64,000 bases of DNA, from NCBI RefSeq assembly GCF_014529535.1, contig NW_023503972.1:682001-746000 (forward strand), in the 5' to 3' direction. The position numbers and the translations under genes are program-made. The DNA is from Bradysia coprophila (lineage: Eukaryota > Arthropoda > Insecta > Diptera > Sciaridae). The notes under the pieces are model-generated. The model was not told where the DNA came from. It saw only the letters and a program-made list of their open reading frames with translations, and made no database searches. Of this stretch, positions 1-10,927 are shown piece after piece (positions within the stretch are counted from its first letter, which is position 1; each line of letters begins with the position of its first letter).

Positions 1-51
1 GAAACCTTTAAATACATTCTGAGGTAGCCGATCATAAACATACTGTACGTC

Positions 52-821
52 ATGTCGAAACTGATCGCTTTATATCTCCTTGTGTGCTGTTGGGTGTGCA
101 TAACATCACTTGTGTCTGCAAATGCTGTAAGTGGACCAAATTGTGCAGAGCCACAATCGCCAATGATGAACTGGCTTGGAGACTTCGCTAATAAATATAA
201 GCAGATTTATATGTGTAACCATAAAACTGATTCAAGAGCCATAAAGGATGACGAAGGACGATGGTATGCCAGCTATAGAGCCAACACAAATCTTAGTAGC
301 GAGAAAGAAGCAGGCAAGTTAAATTGAGATTTTGACGTAATGAGAAGGAAATCAAAGAATTTCTTCCGATTTCTTTAGACCAACTGTGTGAGTGCATGAA
401 AAAATTCTTGTTGCAAGAGAAAGGATGGTCGCAAGGCTCGGTAGCTGTATGCAAATTGGAATGTACGTCGCTAACAGTGTTCGTTATTGGTGCACGAAAT
501 GCCGATTTTATCGACCTGAAACCCGTAACCCAGACATGCGAACCAGTTAAAATTTTGGGAACGGCATTGGAACACTATTCGGATGCGCAATTGGGCGGAA
601 TAAATTGTATATCCACAATTGGTCGCACAAACACTGGACAGTTTACCATAACGGCCGAGTGCGAAAATGATCCAAAACTGCAGGAGACATGTGAAATTAT
701 GTTCGAATATTTGAATGCAGGTGGATGGTTGACTGATACCACCACACATGCATGTACCGTGAAGAACAATAAACTTCAATTGGAAATAGTCGAGAAAACG
801 GTTATGGGATACTGCTATTAA
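52..821 (+). CDS. secreted cysteine-rich protein, two exons, GC-AG intron
   Basis: Two exons, 52-313 and 379-821, give 234 aa. The first about 24 residues (MSKLIALYLLVCCWVCITS...) form a signal peptide, so the product is probably secreted. The rest carries 12 cysteines by my count, an even number that suits disulphide bonding, and has no membrane segment. The 65-base intron 314-378 starts with GCAAGT and ends TTTCTTTAG. Joining 313 to 379 keeps the frame and reads EADQLCECMKK. Using the nearby GT at 318 gives an immediate stop, and no splicing stops at 327. A TTTAAATA box at 7-14 may be the promoter, and AATAAA lies at 921-926. I do not recognise the family and assign no function. The next gene (2928) also encodes a secreted protein, so this end may hold a small secretory gene group. 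High confidence in the gene, low in its role. Confidence 0.8.
314..378 (+). other. non-canonical GC-AG intron
   Basis: The donor is CAG|GCAAGT, which matches the consensus at every position except GC for GT. The acceptor is TTTCTTTAG. The flanking exons join in phase 1. GC donors are a known minority class in animals. Confidence 0.75.
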
Positions 822-1067
822 AGACTGTAGTGTGTTCAACATGTGAAATGTAAAATCAGTAGAATTCTTCCTTAAAGAAACGATTTCAATAGACTCAACA
901 TTTTTGTAAACTTCTCATGGAATAAATGGAATTATAAGCATATTATGTTAGCTAGTTTGTTAGTTTTTCGCTCGAACACTCTGCGAAATCCCGATTGTCA
1001 ATAAACTAATCGTTGCAGAGAATTATTTAGTAATTTTGAAACATATCTAATGTCGACAGAATATCTC

Positions 1068-1345
1068 ACTATAAATACAACACGTACATGAAAATCGCAA
1101 CTGAATTGTGGGAAGTTCTATATGACTGGTTCGATGGTAAACATAAATCTGTCTGGGAGCGGAGGGTATAGCGCACCTTTACAAATTACAATTTTTTCTG
1201 TTTCCATGAGTGCACCAGTTATGGTTTCTTAGATCGTATCCACAATCACTTGGATAACGATATACTAAGATATCCCAAGAAAAACTTTTTCATATTTGAA
1301 AGAGGCAATTAAGAACGTCCAAAAGTTAGTAAAGTTTTAGCAATT
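1068..1345 (+). pseudogene. shuffled fragments of a DUF1091 paralogue
   Basis: Bases 1068-1156 translate as HYKYNTYMKIATEL...GWFDGKHKS-like sequence and match codons of the intact DUF1091 gene at about 3250-3345. Bases 1273-1345 match the intact gene's intron end and exon 2 start (about 3085-3152, beginning CCAAGAAAAACTTTTTCA). The order is reversed relative to the gene: the middle lies before the beginning. Intron sequence is present, so this came from DNA duplication, not from retrocopying. Stops and missing parts make it non-coding. Confidence 0.7.
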
Positions 1346-1436
1346 CACGCCGTAAGTGCGGTCGAAATTCAAAATGGAAAGTGCGGAGGTCTATCTAACG
1401 TAGCGTCATTTTCATACAATGAAGCGTTGAAATGTA

Positions 1437-1511
1437 TTTTACTATGCTGGTGCATGTAATAAGGCTATTACATGTATAGGCAATAACCTTTACATCACTC
1501 GCATAGTAAAA
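1437..1511. repeat. hairpin with nested small hairpin
   Basis: TTTTACTATGC at 1437-1447 pairs with GCATAGTAAAA at 1501-1511. Between them CATGTAAT and ATTACATG (about 1453-1474) form a second hairpin. It directly abuts the larger palindrome at 1527-1629. Confidence 0.6.
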
Positions 1512-1526
1512 CGTCGTACTACACAC

Positions 1527-1629
1527 GGGAAATAAAGTGATATCTCGTATCACGATGAGTAAAAGTACCTCGGGCTGCCGCCCTCGGATACTTTTTCTCA
1601 TCTGGATACGAGATATCACTTTACTTCCC
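1527..1629. repeat. long hairpin with GC-rich tip
   Basis: Arms 1527-1551 and 1605-1629 are complementary at 24 of 25 positions (GGGAAATAAAGTGATATC...). A second stem (GATGAGTAAAAGTA with TACTTTTTCTCATC) lies inside and closes on a CCTCGGG...CCCTCGG tip. The right flank (rc of about 1631-1650) reads AAATAGTACATTACT, the end sequence shared with the hairpins near 11.0, 45.3 and 51.6 kb. Confidence 0.7.
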
Positions 1630-1754
1630 TTGCATAGTAATGTACTATTTCGGTTCACTTTCTTATCGAATCGTTCTCCATTTTGACTGACTACGCTGTA
1701 ATGTACATGTTAATTCCAAAGGATACTTGATTCTTTCACCACCTTAATATTAGT

Positions 1755-2525
1755 TATTTGCATTACATGGATTGAAACCACGAAATTACAGTATACGTGT
1801 GAATTCGTATATAGAGAGAATAATTTTTGCATGAGTATGTATGTTTCGTCGAGACGAAGTCGAACGAGTCGATCGTTCGATGTTCATTATAATACGGAGA
1901 GTAAGCTCCGCCTTCGTTTTCATTTAACAGTATTTTAAATTACAAGAGGCATTTCATGGCTTTTACATTCGCCTTTCATTGAAAATCACAAAAAACACCA
2001 AAAATTATCAATTTATTCCGAAACTAAGCACCAAACAAACACAAAATATGTCGATCACTTCAAGAACACACAAAAATATTGCAACAACACAACAACGATT
2101 CTTGACAGCGTTCGTTTTTGGACAGAGAGAAGTCTCTCAGTTTGCTATGTCTACTACAATATGAACAATTTGTATCACATACACGGCGCTTTCCAGTTTG
2201 TTAACTCTAGGTGAACAATTTCCAATATTTAATCCCTAGAGATTACAAATTTGTCTATGTGTTAGCAGGGAACATTTTGACATTTTCTAAATATGCGAAT
2301 TCGAATAAAAGTCGTGTTTTCGATGAAAGTCGAATGTAAAATCAAATTTCTCTCTTTGGCGAATAACGTAAATAACCACAAGAAATGCCACTATTAAGTA
2401 AAACATTGCTCACATCCCTAGACCTGTTTACAAGGTCTGCTGAGAGAGAACTAAAAAAGTGTGGTTTCCAATAACTTTTGGCACGTGATATTCAGTGTTT
2501 TCGTGGTAAGGCGAGTGTAAAAGTT
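1755..2525 (-). repeat. dispersed repeat, copy 1 (reverse orientation)
   Basis: The reverse complement of about 2330-2525 matches about 23968-24145 nearly base for base, e.g. TTTACACTCGCC, GAAAACACTGAATATCACG, AACAGGTCTAGGGAT and CAAAGAGAGAAATTTGAT. Bases 1766-1865 also match the hairpin region near 24.36-24.51 kb (GGATTGAAACCAC, GTGTGAATTCGTATA, GAATAATTTTTGCAT). No transposase frame is visible, so this looks like a non-autonomous element. Outer ends are approximate. Confidence 0.65.
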
Positions 2526-2927
2526 ATTTGGTTGCTAGAGAGGGTATGGGATTTAGGTGTTTGATGTCGCATCATCACGAAATCATTGAAAAGGATGGAA
2601 AATTTGAGGCCTTTTGATGTTTTACTGACAAGTGTTAGTACTAGGAGCAGGGTTTAATTGCTTCAGTAATAGGTCTAAATACGCAGTCGTTAAAAAAATT
2701 ATCAAATGGGTAAACGTAAAAAATATCATATGGAAGTAATTAGCGGATGCAATATTGAAAATATCACGAAGCGAATCTATGACCGATGAAATTTTAATTG
2801 ATAAAAATCAACAAATTGCTAGAAAAATATTGACTCTCTTCGCGTCACTCGTCAACCTTTATGAAATCATTTTTTGGAAGTGGTTATTGTGATCGACACG
2901 TAGCTTCAATATTTCTAATTTTTTTAA

Positions 2928-3585
2928 ATGAAAATTGTAATTGGTGGTTCGTCGTTGCTTCTATTGGTTACGATAATGTCTTTAAATTTCGGACCATCCA
3001 TCGAGGATATTCTTCCCGTTTCAGTGAGTTCACAATACAGATTATTGTTAGTTAAGCTTGGAGCTCCTAATTTTTTATTTTTTTTCCAAGAAAAACTTTT
3101 TCATATTTGAACGTATCAATTGTAGAACGTATGATGGTAGTAAAGTTTCAGCTACGCAATGTCGCATCAAGTACATCGATCGGAATAGTTTAAAAGGATT
3201 ATTGTCTGTAAATCTAACTAGACCGGTTACAAACATATGGCTCCATGGAATATTTTACTACAAATACAACACGTACATGAAAATTGCGACTGAATTACGG
3301 GACGATTTGTGTGGCTGGTTAGATGGCAAACATAAGTCTTTCTTCTTGGATTACTTAAAACCACAATTTCAAAAATACTCAAATTTGAACCATTCGTGTC
3401 CCTATTCGGGATATTTATTCGGAAAAACAGATAATATATCCGCACAACAATTTGCATTTCCGCAAATAATGCCAGCTGGGAGATATCGGTTCGACTTCAA
3501 TTTGATGGAAGGTGGTCTCGGAAACCGTTTATTTAGTGGTTCCATGTATTTCGCCATCTCGGATCATCGCGTTGAGATTGTTTGA
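2928..3585 (+). CDS. secreted DUF1091-family protein
   Basis: Exon 1 is 2928-3023 and exon 2 is 3091-3585. The 67-base intron has GTGAGT and TTTTTCCAAG ends and joins in phase 0, giving 196 aa. Residues 1-20 (MKIVIGGSSLLLLVTIMSLN) form a signal peptide. The mature part shows the DUF1091 pattern of insects: an early INCRTYDGSKVSATQCRIKY block, a middle YYKYNTYMKIATELRDDLC block, and the hallmark NLNHSCPY before a C-terminal extracellular beta-rich part. DUF1091 proteins are a large, fast-evolving, mostly uncharacterised secreted family in flies, with an MD-2-like lipid-binding fold proposed for some. AATAAA is at 3631-3636. A broken relative lies upstream at 1068-1345, so the locus has duplicated. 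Fold and role are inferred; family membership is fairly sure. Confidence 0.85.
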
Positions 3586-3986
3586 AATTTTTTTTGGTAT
3601 GATGTTGCAAACATAAAATTCAATCGCACAAATAAAATGATTGCAGCGCTTCGCTGGTAACATTTATAAGTATTTACATGGATATGAACTCATATCAATG
3701 ATTTCGCAAGTTGAAGTCATTACCGACACTAGATTTGCATCAAAGTCCCACCACTAGTCCTAGTCCTAACTTTGAAGCTTATATGCAGTTTAGCGAATGC
3801 ATAAAGGCTTTTCCAGCACGAGCCGGAGGCGAGTTCTCGAATCGAATCTGTTAAACAGTTATTATATAACAGTTGCATAAACCGAGCAGATTGTCACTCG
3901 AGGGCGTAGGCTGAGTTTGACAATACACATCGTGGGCCTAAAAATGCATTTATCATCGAGTTGTATACTAACTATTCCGGTAGCTT

Positions 3987-4260
3987 CGAGGGGTAATCTC
4001 TGATTTACTAGCTCAGTAAATCACGGTAAATCACGGTAAATCACAGTAAATCAAGTAAATCAAAAATGAAGTTTCTACTAAATTTGAATCTATTTACTTC
4101 AATTTGTATTAGTTCATGAAATTTATCCTATATGTTTACGGCCACGATACTTCGAAATGTAATCCAGTGACAATTAAAAAATTTTCAAAAATTTTTCAAA
4201 ATTTTTTGTGATTTACCGTGATTTACTTGATTTACTGATTTACTAGTGATTACCCCCTTG
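3987..4260. mobile_element. hAT-like MITE filled with a GTAAATCA word
   Basis: The ends are CGAGGGGTAATC and GATTACCCCCTTG (C-R-A/G-GGG type). Flanking octamers are GGTAGCTT (3979-3986) and TGTAGCTT (4261-4268), a 7 of 8 target duplication. The left inner arm repeats GTAAATCA-like words about six times, and the right arm carries them as the complement TGATTTAC. There is no coding capacity. Confidence 0.75.
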
Positions 4261-5057
4261 TGTAGCTTTGTAATCTCAATCGGCGGCTAAGACAGACTTC
4301 TCAGAAAGTTTCGTTAAATTATTTCGTCAAGTCTGAGGATATCTGATCCGTATGTTTGTAAATTTTGTTGACAAAGGATTTTCCAGAAAAAATTCAATGA
4401 TTTTCTGAGGATTTAAAGTGGATATTCATAGCCGTTTTTTCTTATTACGTTTACGTTTTGAGGATTTCTACCGATTTTTTTTTTGTTTTCAAAGGATTAT
4501 TGAGGTTATCGATTATCGAGGTCAGACATAAATTTTTTCCTGTCGGTGTTTACATTGTCACCCAACCCGTGAAAATCAAAAATCCAACTCTTGCATTTGG
4601 GTAAGTTCACGTTTTTTGTGTACGTGAAAATTTGGTTTTGAAAGTGAATGTGAATGTACCTGGCATGGTTGTTAGTCGTTGTTTGTAGTTTTGAGTTCTT
4701 GGTTAAATATTAAATTTCCCCCGGAATTGGACTAGCATTTCTACAAGACGATTTTGAATTTATGTTCCAAGAAATGAAAATTGACCTGTTCTGAGCCTAA
4801 TTTAGAGGGTACCCCGAAATCTGAATATGAACTGATCAGATTTGGTCTGTGTTTTTTCACGTATTCTTTTTTGGTAAGTTACATGAAATATTTCGCAATA
4901 AAATTGGAACAACATACATCGACATTTATCAGTTTTCAAGCAATTTCAAGTCACGCTAAATAAAATCAGGTTCAGTAAAGATAATACTTCTGAAATCTTA
5001 ATTCACGACCAGATCGACTCAGGGCAACACAGGTTTTGTGAACAAACAACAAATGTC

Positions 5058-5388
5058 CTGAGTTCGAAACACACATCCACTGGTTCTAATGACGTCAATA
5101 AATTATAAATTACTAGGATCGGGACAATTGTTAGTGCAGGAGGTCTTTCGGGTTCCATGGGTTCAAATAACCATTTCATGGGTCTCACCAAACATATCGA
5201 AAGAAGTCAAAAATGACATCACTATTGAATTGGTGATAGAGGTATGTGGATTAATTATTTGAGTTCACTTCACCGGAGAGACATGCTATAAAAAATGCTA
5301 TCCCGTTCCGATTGTTTTATTTTGTGATGTCGCTGCAGCGGCACCATAGACGTCATTGGAACCAACGAATGCATGTTTCGAACTTCAG
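5058..5388. repeat. inverted repeat, arms about 40 bases
   Basis: The left arm begins CTGAGTTCGAAACACACATC. The right arm, read on the other strand, begins CTGAAGTTCGAAACATGCAT. Both continue through TGGTTC(C/T)AATGACGTC. The spacer is about 250 bases. It lies 3' of PpV and is probably a MITE. Confidence 0.65.
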
Positions 5389-5682
5389 GCACCGAGATTT
5401 ATGCAATGTTCCATCATTTTCCCAAAAATTTGAAGTGGTTGCCTAGTGACTGATCGATGGCAATAAAGAACGAGTGTACTACGTGTCCGTTATACATTAT
5501 CTAACTTATATTTTCTGAAAGGAAAAAAATAGATTTGGACCAAACGACAAAATGCAAGGCCATCGGTGTGTACATGTAAGAAAATGTAAAAAGTTTTGGT
5601 GGAACATATAAATTGAAATCCGAAAAAGAAATGCGCAACCATTCTTCTTCGATGTTCGACAAAATTAATTCTCGGCATAAAT

Positions 5683-6878
5683 CTACAAGAAATACGGTGT
5701 CGTTTGTTCGGGCGGAATTTCTCGTTCAGTATTTGGTACAGCATTGAAAATGGTCACCTCGCGATCGGTTGATGTGCTGAATTTCAAAATCGATGCCACA
5801 TTTCCGCACCGATAGCAGTAGTTCGGCGCCGACCAGACGGTAACCAATGTTTCGTCAAACATATACTTAATACCTTCATGTACCAGCTGGTGCGCACGAC
5901 AGATTAACTGTAAATTGTTGATTTGCAGAAAATCCTTTGTGACTAGACTGCCGAATAGCCAACCAGCACCGCGGGGTGATTGAACCCTATTGACGAAAAA
6001 AGGAAATTGTTTCAATTCAAAACCTTTCCGGATAAATTGATCGGGGGGAATATTCTCTTACCACCTGTCGCACGAATCTTCTGGGTCCGACCATACTAAA
6101 TCACAGAAGCTACCTTTGTGTGGAATTTCCTGATTCCTATCAAGCGTACGAATTTGATCAAGCGTCTTAATGTCAGGACTAAGTCCACCATGCACACATA
6201 AAACGTCTTCATCAATTAACTGAAATCAAGAGAATTTGTACAGTCGATGGTCGTTGCATGGAGGTCAAATCTACTTACAGCTGCTATTGTGAGCAAATCG
6301 AATACTTTACAACAATATTTCCACGCATTGACGTTACCATATTTGCTAAGACATTCATCGTAAAATCCATAAACTTTTGTTATTTGCCTCGATTCATGGT
6401 TACCACGCAGTAAAGTTATCCTGTCCGGATAGCGAGCTTTCAATGTCATGAGGCGTGTTAACGTTTCCAAACTATAGTATCCTCGGTCCACAAAGTCGCC
6501 CATAAAAATATAATTTGTGTCTGGTATCTGACCACCAGTCCGAAACAGTTCCTCCAAATCATAGAACTAAAACGAAAAAATCACTGTAATGGATATCGTA
6601 GGTGCAGGAAAGACATAACGCCCATCTCTAGCACTCAGAAAACCTATACGAAATTCCTGTCAACAGGAACACTTTCTGTGTACAGTTTTCTTCGGCCAAA
6701 ATTTGTTTTTTACCTGTCCGTGTATATCTCCACAAACCGTAACTGGTGTACTAACTGGCTGTATGTTTGATTCTTCAATCAAGAGATCGCACACAATATC
6801 ACATAGTTTTTTCAAATCATTTTCAGGCAAATATTTACACTTTTTCGCAATTTCTATCCATTCATCGAGTTCAGCCAT
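5683..6878 (-). CDS. PpV: protein phosphatase 6 catalytic subunit
   Basis: Four exons read on the minus strand: 6878-6714, 6566-6279, 6219-6062 and 5986-5683, with GT-AG introns and matching phases, giving 304 aa. Human PPP6C is 305. It is a metal-dependent Ser/Thr phosphatase. The sequence shows all PPP motifs in order: [35 protein letters not shown], and [11 protein letters not shown]. The C-terminus TTPYFL carries the terminal leucine that is methylated in the PP2A/4/6 group. The N-terminus ([27 protein letters not shown]) is that of PP6, not PP2A or PP4. In flies PpV acts in mitosis, Hippo and innate immune signalling with SAPS-domain regulatory subunits. The ATG at 6878 (MAELDEW) gives the family length. 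The promoter is presumably in the divergent region shared with Surf6. Confidence 0.97.
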
Positions 6879-7897
6879 TGTCTTCAATCAATTTGATATT
6901 ATATATGGCTCCGCGATATGCATGACATGCAGCCAAAAAATACTTCACAGTGACACATTACCCACATAACAAAAACTGTTGAAGAAAACACGACACTCTT
7001 CAACGCGGCAACAGATGGCAGTTTTTGGCGGGAAATTTGAATTATTACATAGAATTGAAGAGGGAAGGTTTCAAAAGGAGATATTTTCAAGGACGCTGGG
7101 ACACAGAGTCGTTGATTCTATTTTCAGTTTCTATTTTTACTTTTCGAACACAGCGTTAAATCTTTCTAATTCTCATATGAGGAAGCGTAACAATTGTTTC
7201 GGTTCGTTCTTTCACACTTATGGCTTCATATAACAACAAAAGTAAATGGCAGAGGTTGGAAAGTAAAAGACAGATGAATAGCAAATTTTCCGTTGATTGC
7301 ATCAGTCACTACATTGGCTAGCATGGACACTAAATTGAAAAGTGTCAAATTTGAAAGTGGTAATGATAATAGGTTTCTTCCAAGGCCGTTCAAAATGGCA
7401 ATCGTCATCCACAGAGAAGTCAACACAGCCTCACTTCGAAGTTTTAACGAACAAATTTGTTTAAGTTGCGGTTATGTTTGCCTCTGTGGATGACGGTCGG
7501 CTGTTTTCGGCCTGTCAAAATTCGTTTTTACCGTACGATGGAAGAAACCTATAGCTACCGGTTTGTGTTGTAAGTACGATTTAACACTCACACAACAAAA
7601 ACGAGTCATCAATCTTCGCAAAAGAAACGCAGTGCGTACTGTGATGTCATCAGCCTCCGAATATTTTCTATGTTCATGCTAGGAGCATCATCGCACGCTA
7701 AGAGCATCAATCTTGTCACTTGAAAGCTGCGTTTAAAGAGAAGGTTAAGATAATTCTGAGTTAATCACAAACGCTGTGGCTCCTAAATATTCTAGTAATG
7801 CGAGATCTAGCACAATAGTTCGATGCTAATGCCACTTTTTTTTAATGGTTGACTATTACAATGAACGTCAACACAAAATGTCAAACTTTGTATCGAT

Positions 7898-7981
7898 CGG
7901 AGGATATAGCGATTTCATATAAACAAACTCATCTGTAATGAGAGGTGAGTTTGTTTAAATATGAAATAGCCATGTCCTCCG
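7898..7981. repeat. hairpin element
   Basis: CGGAGGATATAGCGATTTCA... pairs with the right part ending TGTCCTCCG. The arms are about 35 bases with a few gaps, and the inner stem is AACAAACTCATC / GGTGAGTTTGTT. Confidence 0.65.
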
Positions 7982-8239
7982 GTTTGTGTGAACAGCCAGG
8001 TATGGTTATACTTTCATTTGACTATTAGGGTCGATAGATTTTTGAAAAATTTCAAGTCGGGCTTCTGGACCCAGCTGATCCAACTCAGTTTAGTCCCAAG
8101 ATAATTTTAAGACCCTACTTGTCTTTCACAAAATGTTGTGCCTATCACAAAACAGATGGTCCAGGTTTCTAAGCAATTTTGTGATTGTAAAGAAAGGGAG
8201 AGATTCGGTTACATATGGCATTACCTCCGCCCATATATC

Positions 8240-8432
8240 CAAGGCTGTATAGTGTATACTTTGGGGAGGTCACGCAGATCGCCATTTTATTAGATACGCG
8301 AGAACACACCTTTTCCATACAAACAAATTCACCAAAATAGAATTTGTATGGCGTGGTGAATTTTTTGTATGAAACGTGGTGTGTTATCCGCGTATCTGCA
8401 TCGGCGTGACCTCCCCAAAGTATACAGCCCTG
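8240..8432. mobile_element. hAT-like MITE with perfect 8-base target duplication
   Basis: The ends are CAAGGCTGTATAG... and ...TATACAGCCCTG. The octamer CATATATC lies at both 8232-8239 and 8433-8440. The subterminal arms share TATACTTTGGGGAGGTCACG. Inner hairpin words GAGAACACACC and GGTGTGTTATC continue the fold. 193 bases, no coding capacity. Confidence 0.85.
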
Positions 8433-9053
8433 CATATATCTACCTTGGTATATTCTATGATAGATTTGATAGACACGAACTTCGACAACCCGAACAACGA
8501 CAATTTCATCCACAGCTACGTCGCTTACGTGATTTTTTCATACAAATCGAGCAACGTCGCCTACGCGATTTACAGAGAGATATTATTGAGGTTATGGTTC
8601 TATGAATGAAATTTGACAATTCATATGGCCTTGGAACACACCTATTGTAAACACAAGTTATTTAAAAGAGGTCAGGTTGGCATCACTGATGAAAATTTGT
8701 GTAAACACAAGTCACTGACTTGATATCAGTGATATCAGCAGGTTCCTTTCCAAAGTGTAAATGGAAAATTGAAAATATCAACAGAGCCGTTCAAATTTAG
8801 GTGCCAGTTGCCTGCTTAGATGTCTTGTTTCTTCAGAACATAAGATAGACGAAAAGACAGAATTCTGAAATATTTCGATTGGGTTCAGTGTTGCCGTATG
8901 ACATGGAAGACCCGCAAGAGCAGAACGCGGCAACACTATTCTATGAATTATGTCAGCGTGACAGCTTATAAACACATGTATCCGCCAAGATTGTCAACAG
9001 AGGAATCTATTTGTTTTTAATATCCGGAAAGTGATAGAAAAACAAAGTTGAAA

Positions 9054-10099
9054 ATGCCGCAAGCCACACATAAATTCGATGCGAACAAAATGCGAAAATT
9101 GATGGAACAAGAAACTGAATACATTTCCAATTTGTTCACAATTTTCGATGTTCCCGATTCGGTTGAAGGTAAAATTTGCCATTCCAGCGTGATGTGAAAA
9201 CCTTGTCCTAACGTCGTTTTTATTTTTAACTCCATAGACGACACTATCGACGAACAGTTTTTACTAAACAACATCAAATCGTTGAAAAAGTCAAAAACGC
9301 CAACGGCTCCAGCTAAAGCAAATGCAAAGCAAAATTCAACTGACATTGAAGAGAAACTGGAAATTATGCGCAACAAATGGAAAAGCAAGAAATCCAAACC
9401 ATCGGAGAGGACGATTAAAAAGCGTGAACAAAAGAAATTGAAAAAGACAAAGGAGTTCAAGAAGAAGATCGTGTCCATTGCCAAATCGGCAAAGAATGAG
9501 AAAATCAAAGAGGAGAAATCGAACGAAGATAACAAAGAGGATGTGAAAGCAGCTGTGGTGTACAATGAGGAGGGAAAAATGGTTTTCCCGAAATTCGAAT
9601 TCGCTGCTCAGAAGAGCAAAGCGAAGAAAAGCAAGAAGGACAAGGTGGTGAAGAATCCGAAGCTTCTTTTGAAAACAATCAAAAAGCAACGGAAAGAGAT
9701 CGAAGAACTGAAGGAGCGAGGCGATGTGGACGAGGCCAATAAAATCACGAATGATCTGGCATGGAAAAAGGCATTCGATAAAGTCGAAGGAAAGAAGGTA
9801 ATCGAATTTGAAAGATTGTCAAGATTGTCATGTGACGTTCCTAACCATTTTTGTGTCTTTCTTATCAATTTCAGGTTAAAGACGATACAGCCTTGTTGCA
9901 GAAGACAATAAAACGTCGCAAAGTGGAAAAGAAGAAATCGAAAACAGACTGGAAACAGCGACAACAGAAAGTAACTAAAAACATTGAAGAACGACAGAAG
10001 AAGCGACAAGAGAACCTTAACAAAAAGAAAGATGAGAAGAAGAAACACAAATTGAAGAAAATGGCCAAGAGAGGACGGGTCATTCCCGGTTACGGTTAA
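9054..10099 (+). CDS. Surf6: surfeit locus protein 6 (nucleolar, ribosome biogenesis)
   Basis: Exons 9054-9168, 9238-9797 and 9875-10099 join with GT-AG introns in phases 1 and 0 to give 299 aa. The family (SURF6/Rrp14) works in the nucleolus in rRNA processing and 60S/40S assembly and binds nucleic acid. The sequence is extremely lysine-rich. It has an N-terminal motif typical of the family (RKLMEQETEYISNLFTIFDV), a middle conserved VVYNEEGKMVFPKFEFA block, and a C-terminal charged helix NDLAWKKAFDKVEGKKV...DWKQRQQK ending KRGRVIPGYG. Coiled-coil-like KK/EE repeats span roughly residues 50-130 and 190-290. AATAAA sits at 10127-10132. It is the divergent partner of PpV. Confidence 0.93.
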
Positions 10100-10927
10100 A
10101 TGTAAAAACTTATTTTGTTTTTAGAAAATAAATTTCCTTTGAATATTTTAAATGGATTTTATCCAGCGCATGTGTAGTTCCAGACATTTGAAGCCCAACC
10201 CGAGTTTTCTAGCCCGAGATGCCAGAGCCCGAAAGTTTAGGATTTCCTACCAACTTTGGGGAACTAGCTCATCTTTACCTTGCATTTTAAGAATGAAACA
10301 GTGGCCACTACCACGTCATACCACGTAGTGTCGGCTGCGAACACCGAAATACAAAATATGGCTTTACGTCTGGCAATTATAAAGATGAAATTAATTTGAG
10401 ACACTTCCGATGTGGTTGCTAACGTGCAACATTGTAATGTCCACTACGCATTAGCAAGTGACATAAAACTTACCATGCGGACATCCCCCACATTATCATT
10501 CGTAGTTTTAAGTAGGTATGTCTCATATTATTGAGGTCACATGCCTAGAAGCATGGGGCGTTTATTAATTGGAACTCTGTCTTCACTGATCGAGATGAAA
10601 ATCCACTTCATAAATGTTAGGGTGGTCCAGACTGGTTCAAATAGATGGAAACAACAACTATTGACTGGCATTTATAGGTTAATAATGTAGCCTTAAAATG
10701 GCATAACAATGTTTAAGATCAAGCCATTTGCCTTTCCCGACTAAGACTCTTCTTACCAAATTTTCAACATTTTCTTCAGATAAAACCTACAAAATGATGT
10801 CATATAATGTCGTGTGAGCTATGTCTGAACAGGTATGGAGAGTTCAGGATAGGTAAACCTTTTCAAAATACTCGTCAGATCGATTTAAAGGCTAAAAATT
10901 GAGTGTGTTTAACATAATTGGGAACAA

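Larger units (their letters stand above)
842..2927. other. intergenic, repeat-dominated
   Basis: This stretch holds the poly(A) signal of the first gene, the shuffled DUF1091 fragments, the 1.4-1.6 kb hairpins and one copy of a dispersed repeat (about 1755-2525). I see no further coding exon. Confidence 0.6.
3640..5682. other. intergenic between DUF1091 gene and PpV
   Basis: Contains the 3987-4260 MITE and the 5058-5388 hairpin. A 3789-3930 segment with CGAGCCGGAGGCGAG- and CTCGAGGGCGTAGG-like GC-rich spots resembles the GC-tipped hairpins but has no clear stem. No exon seen. Confidence 0.5.
6879..9053. other. divergent PpV/Surf6 spacer
   Basis: This 2.2-kb region must hold the promoters of PpV (-) and Surf6 (+). 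I see no convincing TATA box at either start, as is usual for housekeeping promoters. It contains a hairpin at 7898-7981 and a hAT-like MITE at 8240-8432. GTAAACACAAGT-like words occur twice near 8648-8720. No coding exon seen. Confidence 0.5.

Noticed and set aside
7293-7493. Small overlapping frames upstream of PpV
   Set aside because: No ATG-based conserved reading and no motif; taken as chance.
9017-9689. Long minus-strand frames opposite Surf6
   Set aside because: Hydrophobic F/L/S-rich translations are the antisense of the lysine-rich Surf6 exons; no independent splice or start signals.
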